A DNA stretch of 64,000 bases, taken from NCBI GenBank assembly GCA_009773555.1, contig WSXZ01000002.1, positions 1 through 64,000 on the forward strand, given 5' to 3'. This DNA is from Methylocystaceae bacterium (GTDB lineage: Bacteria > Pseudomonadota > Alphaproteobacteria > Rhizobiales > Beijerinckiaceae). The position numbers and the translations under genes were made by a program. The notes below the pieces were generated by a model. That model worked only from the letters and a program-made list of their open reading frames with translations. It had not been told where the DNA came from and searched no databases. This document shows, piece after piece, positions 34,890 to 41,077 of the stretch; position 1 is the stretch's first letter; every line of letters begins with the position of its first letter.

Positions 34890-35386
34890 TGCAGCACCTG
34901 CACATTGACGCGCGCGACGCCGACCTCAAGCATGGCCAGGCGCATGGCCGCGCCGCGCGAGATGTCGAGAGAGCGGCCGGTCCAGGCGGCAGGACCGCGA
35001 TCATTGACGGTGACGACGACGGCGCGCGCGCCGCGCGAAATGAGCAGCTTCACGCCGCAACGAAGCGAGCGATGCGCCGCCGTCAGGCCCCATGGATTGA
35101 AGCGCGCGCCACATGCGGTGTAGGCGTTGAGGCCTTCATGCGCGCCGCCGCCATAGTATGACGCGAGCATGGAGCCGGCCGGAGCGGCGCCAGCGGGCCC
35201 TTCGATTGGCCGCACATGGATCCGTCGCCAGTGTGCGTTGAAGGGCGGCAGACTGGCCTGCTGTTTGAAGATCGCCTCGAGGAAATCCGATAGCGGATCG
35301 GCCTTGGCGGGCGCGATCCACATCGCCGCGAGCGCGAGCGCGCCGAAGGCGATGAACGAACCAATGATTTCGAGATAGGATTTCAT
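34886..35386 (-). CDS. RlpA-like double-psi beta-barrel protein with N-terminal membrane anchor
   Basis: A 166-residue protein with an N-terminal hydrophobic segment (IIGSFIAFGALALAAMWIAP) that may be a signal peptide or anchor. The RlpA/DPBB core follows: GSMLASYYGGGAHEGLNAYT, GLTAAHRSLRCG and VTVNDRGPAAWTGRSLDISR. RlpA-type proteins are septal-ring peptidoglycan lytic transglycosylases or binders. In this lysis cluster a cell-wall role is likely. Overlaps the amidase start. Confidence 0.85.
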   Translation of the reverse strand: MKSYLEIIGSFIAFGALALAAMWIAPAKADPLSDFLEAIFKQQASLPPFNAHWRRIHVRPIEGPAGAAPAGSMLASYYGGGAHEGLNAYTACGARFNPWGLTAAHRSLRCGVKLLISRGARAVVVTVNDRGPAAWTGRSLDISRGAAMRLAMLEVGVARVNVQVLQ

Positions 35387-35457
35387 GGTCGGAACGCTAC
35401 GCGCGAGCGCGTCCCGAATTGGCCCCGAAGATTTTCTTGAGAGGAACTTTTCGGCGG

Positions 35458-35874
35458 CTAAAAGAGCGAGCCTTGCCGCTTGTCCTTCATCCGCGCGCGA
35501 ATGTTTTGCACCGTGCGTTGATGCACGCCGCCACTTCGAGCAGCTTCGCTAAGAGTCTTGCCTTGTTCAAGCGCCTCGCGGACGCGACGGCGCGCCTCGG
35601 CGCGCGACCCTGCCTCGCCGAGCGGCAGCAGGATCTTCACGCCATGCCGGGATCTGCCCGAGTCGCTTTCGATCGCCGCGACGAAATGCGCGCAGAGCTT
35701 GTCGGCCGCTTCGCGTCCGACGCATTGCACGAGCCAGTGATCGTCCGGCGCGCGGGCGGGTATGTAGCACTCGGTTCCGCCCTTAGCCTTCGCCAATTGC
35801 ACCGCCGCCACAAGTCCCGCCACTTCGGCGATCTCGGCGAGGAGCGGCGGCAGATGAGAGACGTCGGCTTTCAC
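35458..35874 (-). CDS. Mor/C-like transcription activator
   Basis: A 138-residue protein. The N-terminal part has LLAEIAEVAGLVAAVQLAKA followed by GGTECYIPARAPDDHWLVQC, the dimer domain pattern of the Mu Mor/C family. The C-terminal part is a helix-turn-helix (GKTLSEAARSGGVHQRTVQN). It probably activates the middle/late genes that start just downstream. GTG start after GGGAGGGGAG. Confidence 0.85.
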   Translation of the reverse strand: MKADVSHLPPLLAEIAEVAGLVAAVQLAKAKGGTECYIPARAPDDHWLVQCVGREAADKLCAHFVAAIESDSGRSRHGVKILLPLGEAGSRAEARRRVREALEQGKTLSEAARSGGVHQRTVQNIRARMKDKRQGSLF

Positions 35875-35889
35875 GACTCCCCTCCCATC

Positions 35890-35906
35890 ATGCGTGCGTC
35901 ACGCAT
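35890..35906. promoter_or_regulatory. perfect inverted repeat upstream of the Mor-like gene
   Basis: ATGCGTG CGT CACGCAT is a perfect 7-base palindrome, 16 bases before the Mor-like start codon. It could be an operator for autoregulation or a small leader hairpin. Confidence 0.5.
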
Positions 35907-35936
35907 ATTGGCCGACACCGATGGACTGCTCGGCGG

Positions 35937-36158
35937 TCATCGCGCGCGCTCCTTGTTGCATTTCGGACAGGGGACGCCTCTCAGCTCCTCTTCGTGCGAC
36001 GCGACGGTGATCCAGGAGCTGCGACTTCCGCAGCGCGGACATTTGAACAGAGCGATCTGTTCGCCGCGCCCGTTCCAGCCGCGATCGGCAAAGGTCATCA
36101 TCGCGGGCCGCTTGGCGGCTGCGCGCTTGAAGAAATCGAGCTGCAGCGCGTCGGTCAT
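35937..36158 (-). CDS. small zinc-ribbon protein
   Basis: A 73-residue protein with two CxxC pairs: LFKCPRCGSRSSW and VPCPKCNKERAR. The four cysteines should bind one zinc. DNA binding in the early operon is a reasonable guess. It overlaps the 25-residue gene above it (ATGA). Com of Mu is also a small zinc protein, but no sequence link was established. Confidence 0.8.
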   Translation of the reverse strand: MTDALQLDFFKRAAAKRPAMMTFADRGWNGRGEQIALFKCPRCGSRSSWITVASHEEELRGVPCPKCNKERAR

Positions 36159-36232
36159 GCCGCAATCTTTAGGACCCCGCCCTTGCGGCGCGTCGGCGCG
36201 CCGCCATCGCCTTTGAGGAGCTTATGGGCCAT
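36155..36232 (-). CDS. 25-residue basic peptide between GemA and the zinc-ribbon gene
   Basis: Reads MAHKLLKGDGGAPTRRKGGV, ending LKIAA. The ATG shares a base with the GemA stop (TGATG) and its stop overlaps the next ATG (ATGA). It could be a true micro-protein or a coupling bridge. No homologue recognised. Confidence 0.45.
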   Translation of the reverse strand: MAHKLLKGDGGAPTRRKGGVLKIAA

Positions 36233-36930
36233 CACGCCGCTTCCTTTTTGGCTTTGGCGCGCTTGCGCAACCGGGAGCCAAGCGTCGCGATCACGCCATC
36301 GAGGTGGCGATCGCTCAGCGCGCCGATGCTGAATCCCGAGATCTTGTTCGAGATGATGTAGCCATTGACGAAGTCGTCGAGATTGAAAGGCTCGACGTCG
36401 GCAAGCCGCGCCGCCTGTGCCGCGATCACCGCCTGTTTCGAGGCGATGCTCACATCCATCCCGCGCTTTAGCGCCTGGGATTCGCTCGGCCAGTCGACAT
36501 GCGCCTCGCGCGCGATCCAGTCCTTTAACGCCTCGATCGCCTTCTTGGCGTCCTTGTGCTCGGTGAGCCAGCGCGGATGCGCGATCTTCGTCTGCCGCTC
36601 GATAAAGGCGATCAGCGCGCGATCGTCGCGATTGTCGACGATGCCGAGATTGAACGCCGAGATCCACAGCGCCTGCAGTTTCGCGCCATAGGGGCCGGTG
36701 ACCGTCTCGGCCGCGCGGCGTGACGCGTTTCCGCGCTTCACCTCCGGGTGCTGGCCCGCGAGCACCTTCAGGATCTCGATGAGCTTCGCGGCCTGGACCT
36801 GGGAAAGGTGCGACGACGAGGAGACGCCGCGGAACTCGCGCTTCAACAGCGCGCGATAGTCATCGTCCGTATAGTGCGGGATCTGCCGCAGCAGGGTGTG
36901 GATGGCGCGGGTCTGGGCGGTGGTTGTCAT
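36232..36930 (-). CDS. GemA-like regulatory protein (Mu gp16 family)
   Basis: A 232-residue protein starting MTTTAQTRAIHTLLRQIPHY. Conserved stretches AETVTGPYGAKLQALWISAF and NRDDRALIAFIERQTKI are characteristic of the phage gp16/GemA family. In Mu GemA alters host supercoiling and gene expression. GGGAG lies 8 bases before the ATG at 36928-36930; the longer upstream frame is a shadow. Confidence 0.9.
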   Translation of the reverse strand: MTTTAQTRAIHTLLRQIPHYTDDDYRALLKREFRGVSSSSHLSQVQAAKLIEILKVLAGQHPEVKRGNASRRAAETVTGPYGAKLQALWISAFNLGIVDNRDDRALIAFIERQTKIAHPRWLTEHKDAKKAIEALKDWIAREAHVDWPSESQALKRGMDVSIASKQAVIAAQAARLADVEPFNLDDFVNGYIISNKISGFSIGALSDRHLDGVIATLGSRLRKRAKAKKEAA

Positions 36931-37121
36931 TGCAGTCGCTCCCTTAGTTCGCGCCCGCGAACGACGGCGAAATCCGCGACATCGCAAAGCCGGTCGGCAA
37001 TGCGCCGCGCGACGGCGGCGAGCCCGTCGAACGCCAGCGCCGGAACGCTGATGAAGAAGAACAACGCCAGCCATAGCGCGTAGCGGGCGGCGAGCTGCGT
37101 CTTTCGCAGAGTGATCTTCAT
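36927..37121 (-). CDS. small membrane protein in the early operon
   Basis: A 64-residue protein, MKITLRKTQLAARYALWLAL at its start, with one membrane span (ALWLALFFFISVPALAF) and a charged C-terminus. Both ends overlap neighbours by four bases (ATGA). Function unknown; inner membrane location is predicted. Confidence 0.72.
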   Translation of the reverse strand: MKITLRKTQLAARYALWLALFFFISVPALAFDGLAAVARRIADRLCDVADFAVVRGRELRERLQ

Positions 37122-37315
37122 GGCGTCTCTCCTTCCGCCTGCGGCCTGCGCACAAGACGCCGATCGACGATGGCTTTGAACGGCAGATCGTCGAATTCCA
37201 CTTCGACATGGTCTCCGTCGAAGCGGCCGAGCAGCACGCCGCGAAGGACGTCCTCCCCGCCGGCGCTGTCTGCGAGCACGATCTCGATCGGCGAACCTTT
37301 CGTGGGCGCGTTCAT
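37118..37315 (-). CDS. small early-operon protein of unknown function
   Basis: A 65-residue protein starting MNAPTKGSPIEIVLADSAGG, with VLLGRFDGDHVEVEFDDLPF. It looks like a small beta domain, overlapped by ATGA at both ends. No family is recognised. Confidence 0.72.
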   Translation of the reverse strand: MNAPTKGSPIEIVLADSAGGEDVLRGVLLGRFDGDHVEVEFDDLPFKAIVDRRLVRRPQAEGETP

Positions 37316-37716
37316 TCGGCCGCTCCCTTGATCTCGGCCTCGAAGGGTTCCACTGAGAAATTCTCGCCGGCCGTGCCAATCGAAACCCCGGCGATGAGCC
37401 GCGCCTTCTCGGGCTCGCGGAGCATCGCCTCCTTGTCGATCTCCTCTTTCGTGCGCAGAAAAGCCGAAAGGCCGAGCGTCTTGATGCGCCCGATGACCTC
37501 GTCGACGCCCCGGATCGACACGCGCGGGGGCGCGAGCCGCCATTCGATCTTGCCGGTGCCGAGATCGGCAAATTTGCGCTTGCCGTTTTCCGTTAGCGCC
37601 GCACGATGCGCTTCGGCCCAATTGCGCAAGCCCTCGGTGAAGCGCTCGACCTGTTCGCGCAGGGGAGTCGCAACGGCTTCGGCGTCCTTCTTCGCCTGAG
37701 CGATGCGATCGTTCAT
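37312..37716 (-). CDS. gam: host-nuclease inhibitor Gam, C-terminal portion
   Basis: A 134-residue protein that matches Mu Gam from about Gam residue 44 onward: FADLGTGKIEWRLAPPRVSI, then LRTKEEIDKEAMLREPEKAR and a C-terminal FSVEPFEAE. Gam binds linear DNA ends and shields them from exonucleases. The N-terminal helix of Gam is missing from this frame but is encoded just upstream in a second frame (37713-37844), so gam appears split by one base. The ATG lies within the upstream stop (ATGA), so the C-terminal part can still be made. Confidence 0.88.
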   Translation of the reverse strand: MNDRIAQAKKDAEAVATPLREQVERFTEGLRNWAEAHRAALTENGKRKFADLGTGKIEWRLAPPRVSIRGVDEVIGRIKTLGLSAFLRTKEEIDKEAMLREPEKARLIAGVSIGTAGENFSVEPFEAEIKGAAE

Positions 37717-37844
37717 GTCGGCTCAATGCGCGCGATCTCGCGCTGGCGCACGCCGATGTCGTGAATGAAGCTGGCGGCTTCCTCGCGCGACTGCGGCACG
37801 GGGACATTGGCGCCGCGCGTTTTAGCCTTGGGCGGTTTCGACAT
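37713..37844 (-). CDS. gam: N-terminal fragment of Gam, frameshifted
   Basis: A 43-codon frame starting MSKPPKAKTRGANVPVPQSR and ending GVRQREIARIEPT, with AAGGAG 7 bases before the ATG. It lines up with the start of Mu Gam (VPQNRDA, then IGDLQREASRLE). Gam proteins continue directly into MND, which here is the start of the next frame. Adding one G (GAGGCCGACATG in place of GAGCCGACATG) would fuse both frames as IEADMND. Confidence 0.75.
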   Translation of the reverse strand: MSKPPKAKTRGANVPVPQSREEAASFIHDIGVRQREIARIEPT

Positions 37845-38676
37845 TGGCGGGCTCCTTAACGAGTTCTGAGAAGCGTCTTGAAAGGGCTTTTACGGCGGCT
37901 TGGAAACGTTCCTGCGCGTCGCGCTCGCCGAGCGAATATTCGGCTCTGACAAGCGCGTCATAGGCGTTGAGCAGCGCGGCGACGGCTGACTCGTTGCCAT
38001 GCATGCGCAGTGGCGCGATCGCCCGCTCGCGCGCCGCCTTCACGTTGAGTGATGGGCGTCGCCGATAGGCCGCTTCAGCGGCGAGGAAATCATGAGCGAT
38101 TTCGGTGAGCGTCGGCGGCAGTGGAATCGGCGCATCGAGCATCGCGGGCGCAGTCGGCGCGCTTGTCGGTTCTCGGTCGTCATCCCCTTCGCAGGGCTGT
38201 TCTTCGTCGCAAGGCGCTTCCTGCGCCGCGCGCTGCGCCAAGAGCGCCTCGGCCAGCGCGCGCGTCTCCTCGACGGAAACTTGAATGGCGAAGCGATCGC
38301 CGGAGCGAACGATCTTTTCAGCGAGCAGGAATGCATCGATCGTTGCGCGCTGCGGCAACACGCCCTGCGCACGAAGACCCGCGATCGCGAGCGCCTCAAT
38401 CTCCAGCTCTCCGACCGTCGCGCGCAGCGCCGCGTCTTCTTCGAGCATCGCCTCGATTTTGCGAACGCCGTGCAGCACGGTCGTATGGTCGCGAAGAAAG
38501 GCCGCGCCGATTTGGGTCAGGCTGCGTTGCGCGAGCCTGTCCGAAAGATACATGGCGATCTGCCGCGGCGTCTTCAGCTCCGCTTTGCGCCGCGGACTCT
38601 TGATCTCCTCGGGCCGAATGCCGTAACGACTGCAGACGACGTCCAGGATGTCGGCGATTTGGACCTGCGCGCTCAT
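37822..38676 (-). CDS. phage protein with an N-terminal DnaA domain IV
   Basis: A 284-residue protein. Residues about 3-70 are a DnaA-box-binding domain: VVCSRYGIRPEEIKSPRRKA, TPRQIAMYLSDRLAQRSLTQ and the signature DHTTVLHGVRKIE. The AAA+ ATPase part of DnaA is absent. The rest is helical and Glu/Ala-rich with an acidic linker (about 190-205). It could bind DnaA boxes on the host or phage genome and compete with or recruit replication factors. I chose the ATG at 38674-38676, which overlaps the previous stop (ATGA). Confidence 0.87.
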   Translation of the reverse strand: MSAQVQIADILDVVCSRYGIRPEEIKSPRRKAELKTPRQIAMYLSDRLAQRSLTQIGAAFLRDHTTVLHGVRKIEAMLEEDAALRATVGELEIEALAIAGLRAQGVLPQRATIDAFLLAEKIVRSGDRFAIQVSVEETRALAEALLAQRAAQEAPCDEEQPCEGDDDREPTSAPTAPAMLDAPIPLPPTLTEIAHDFLAAEAAYRRRPSLNVKAARERAIAPLRMHGNESAVAALLNAYDALVRAEYSLGERDAQERFQAAVKALSRRFSELVKEPANVETAQG

Positions 38677-39080
38677 GCCGCGTCTCCATTTCCGCCGTCG
38701 CTCGCAACAGCGGCGGAGTCTTCTGACGCTCGCTCCGGTCCAGACCGACCGCTCGCATCCTGTGGCCATTCGCGGTCGAGATAGGGGCGCAGATCGACGA
38801 CGACGCCGGCGCGGCGGCCATCACTGATCGCGATCTCTCGCCGGGCTTTGGTGAGATGGTCGGGTGTCGTCAGCGCCTCGACACGAGCGTCGGCGGCCTG
38901 ACGCCAACTCTCCTCGCGCTCGAGTTCGGCTTCCAGCGTGCGCGCCTCAAAAGCGAGCTTGTCGAGGGCGCCGGCGATGAACCCACAGTTCTGCGGGGTC
39001 ATATGGAGGCCTCCAAGCTGGAAACGGCGTATCAGTTCGGCGACGGCGTCGATGTCGGCGGAAAGATGAGGCTCACGCAT
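38673..39080 (-). CDS. early-operon helical protein of unknown function
   Basis: A 135-residue protein starting MREPHLSADIDAVAELIRRF, with a coiled-coil stretch (LAFEARTLEAELEREESWRQ) and a Ser/Asp/Gly-rich end. GGAGG lies 5 bases before the ATG. It overlaps genes on both sides. No family is recognised. Confidence 0.72.
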   Translation of the reverse strand: MREPHLSADIDAVAELIRRFQLGGLHMTPQNCGFIAGALDKLAFEARTLEAELEREESWRQAADARVEALTTPDHLTKARREIAISDGRRAGVVVDLRPYLDREWPQDASGRSGPERASEDSAAVASDGGNGDAA

Positions 39081-39522
39081 CGTGGCCTCCATCGTTTTTG
39101 AGGCGCGAGTGCTGACAACCGCTGCGGCAGGCGTGGAAGAGCGCGGTGCGAACGGCGCTCGTCCCCACATGGCGCTTCTTCTGTTCGTCGAGGCAGCGGT
39201 CGCGGCCAATTTCGCCGAGCACGGGGCATTCGAGCGTCGCGCCCATGAGCGCGCCGCGCACCTTGGCTTCGACGGCGCCAATGTCGCCTGCGTAACACGC
39301 CTTGCAGACGCTGGTGACGACGGAGCCGGAATAGCCGATGCGCTTGCCGGCGGCTGCGCCTGTAGTGCGGTTCGCTTCGCTCGCGAGCGCCTCGACCCAC
39401 TCCGGAAGGGCGTCGCCATAGGCTTCGCGCGCATTGGCGAGGAAATCAGTCGATCTCGATCCAGCACCGACCGCATCGGTTAATTTTGATGGTAAAGAAT
39501 TAACGTTAACGGCCGTGCTCAT
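39073..39522 (-). CDS. phage protein with Cys-rich C-terminus, probable DNA-binding
   Basis: A 149-residue protein. The middle part, LPEWVEALASEANRTTGAAA then RIGYSGSVVTSVCKACYAGD, has a Cro-like helix-turn-helix look. The C-terminal part has CPVLGEIGRDRCLDEQKK and later HACRSGCQHS, a Cys/His set that may bind a metal. Such proteins are common in early operons of Mu-like phages. Function unknown. Confidence 0.75.
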   Translation of the reverse strand: MSTAVNVNSLPSKLTDAVGAGSRSTDFLANAREAYGDALPEWVEALASEANRTTGAAAGKRIGYSGSVVTSVCKACYAGDIGAVEAKVRGALMGATLECPVLGEIGRDRCLDEQKKRHVGTSAVRTALFHACRSGCQHSRLKNDGGHDA

Positions 39523-40157
39523 GCGCGAAGCTCCGAAACGACGGCGTCGCCGAGGACGCGATTGCTGTTGGGATCGAAGACGAAGCCGGCGACGCAGAGT
39601 TTGGGCGCCAGCGGTCCGGTGTTGGCGGATTTGACCAGCCGATAGCGGCCGGCAGTCGCGCCAAGAGGCGTATTTCCGGCCTTGCCGAGCGCCCTTTGCG
39701 GCCGTTCCAGGACTTGCAGCACGCCGACCGCGACGAGCCTCTGAATGTAGAGATTGGCCGAGCGTTGCGAGACCGGACGCTCCTCAGTCGAAGCGCTGAC
39801 GGCCAGCTCCCTCGCGCTGAATTGTTCCAGCGCGCGCATGGCGTTCCACATCGCCTCGCGGGCGGTTAGCGGCGCGCGTTGCGGATCCGGGCGCTCGATC
39901 GGCGCTTTCGTCTGACGCTTCTTGACGGTGTAGAGGTTCTGGAGCGCGTAGCCGTCGCGCTTTGCGCCGATGCGCACGACATGGCCCTGGCGCTCCAGAA
40001 ACCACACGTAGCGCTTGACCGTCGTATAGGCGACGCCCTCAGCGCAGAGGGCGATTTCCCGGATGGTGAAGCCTTTCGGCCGCGCGATCATCTCGCGCCA
40101 GTAATGCGCGGGCCCGGAAGGCATTGCGACTTCGATATGGACGGGCTTGCGGGTCAC
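39519..40157 (-). CDS. double winged-helix DNA-binding protein
   Basis: A 212-residue protein with two winged-helix units: FTIREIALCAEGVAYTTVKR YVWFL-type (about 30-55) and FSARELAVSASTEERPVSQR (about 113-132) followed by LYIQRLVAVGVLQ. It lies right after MuB and overlaps it. A regulator of early transcription or transposition is likely. Confidence 0.78.
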   Translation of the reverse strand: MTRKPVHIEVAMPSGPAHYWREMIARPKGFTIREIALCAEGVAYTTVKRYVWFLERQGHVVRIGAKRDGYALQNLYTVKKRQTKAPIERPDPQRAPLTAREAMWNAMRALEQFSARELAVSASTEERPVSQRSANLYIQRLVAVGVLQVLERPQRALGKAGNTPLGATAGRYRLVKSANTGPLAPKLCVAGFVFDPNSNRVLGDAVVSELRA

Positions 40158-40960
40158 GCCGCTCTCCCGCTCTTAGCGCTGCGCGCGATGATGAGCCGTG
40201 AGGCGCGTGCCTTTGGCGGCTCGCCGGTATAGATTGGTCCCGCGTAATTGGCGCGCGTCACTTCCTTTGCGCCGGCGTTGCGCGCCCATTGCGATACGCC
40301 GTCGAGAGAAGTCGCGATGCGCCGCGCGCGGCCGTCGCCCTGAATGCGGATCTCTTCCAGGAGATCGTCGCTGATCGCGACCGGCAGCAGCAGGTCGGCA
40401 AGCTTGCGCGCGTCTTCGAGATCGCACGGCTCGGCTCCGAACCAGGCGAGAACGCGGTTGTGAAGTCGCTCGATACTTGCGAGCTTCTGCGGCAGCGCCT
40501 CTTCGCCAATGAGCAGGACAGGCACATTGCTGCTCATCGCGATCTCGCGCATGAGTTCCGCGTAGCCCTTGTCGACCACCTTGTCGGCTTCATCGATGAA
40601 CAGCGGTCGCCTGGGCTCTTCGGCGAGCATGGCGATCGCCTGTTCGGCAAGTTCTGGAATCGAGCCCTGCGGGCGCGCGACGCCGCCTTCGCGCAGGATC
40701 GCCGTCAGCAGCGTCTTGCGGGTCCAGGTATCGCCGACCTCGACGCGGATGGCGCGCGTCTTGTTCTGCGCGTAAATCGACGCATAGGTCTTACCGTCGC
40801 CGGAGCGGCCATGCATCACGCCGATATTGGGAAGGCTCGGCGCCCGATCGGTGACTCGCGCGACGAGTTCCCGAAAGCCCGACACATTCTTGAGCGCCGC
40901 GAAATTCGATGAGCTCGTCCTCGGCGGCGGGGGTTTGATTTTTGGAATGGCGTCTGACAT
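40154..40960 (-). CDS. transposition target-choice ATPase (MuB-like)
   Basis: A 268-residue AAA+ ATPase: Walker A GVMHGRSGDGKTYA (about 48-60), Walker B PLFIDEADKVV (about 121-131), and a sensor-type SNVPVLLIGEEAL strand. The MuB family coats target DNA, delivers it to the MuA transpososome and gives target immunity. It is separated from MuA by 117 bases that hold a plus-strand terminator. Confidence 0.92.
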   Translation of the reverse strand: MSDAIPKIKPPPPRTSSSNFAALKNVSGFRELVARVTDRAPSLPNIGVMHGRSGDGKTYASIYAQNKTRAIRVEVGDTWTRKTLLTAILREGGVARPQGSIPELAEQAIAMLAEEPRRPLFIDEADKVVDKGYAELMREIAMSSNVPVLLIGEEALPQKLASIERLHNRVLAWFGAEPCDLEDARKLADLLLPVAISDDLLEEIRIQGDGRARRIATSLDGVSQWARNAGAKEVTRANYAGPIYTGEPPKARASRLIIARSAKSGRAA

Positions 40961-40992
40961 TATGTCCTCGTCTGATTATTTCTGTCCTTGAG

Positions 40993-41029
40993 GGGCGCGA
41001 CCGTTGCGAGCGGTCGCGCCCTTCTTTTT
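40993..41029 (+). terminator. intrinsic terminator pointing right, between MuA and MuB genes
   Basis: Stem GGGCGCGACCG/CGGTCGCGCCC (11 perfect pairs, 7-base loop, 40993-41021) followed by TTCTTTTT on the plus strand. It faces against all nearby genes, so it would stop transcripts running antisense to the early operon. On the minus strand there is no T-run after the hairpin. Confidence 0.82.
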
Positions 41030-41077
41030 GGAATGCACTCAACGCATTTGCCGCCGCCGCTGTGCGAACGGCGGAAC

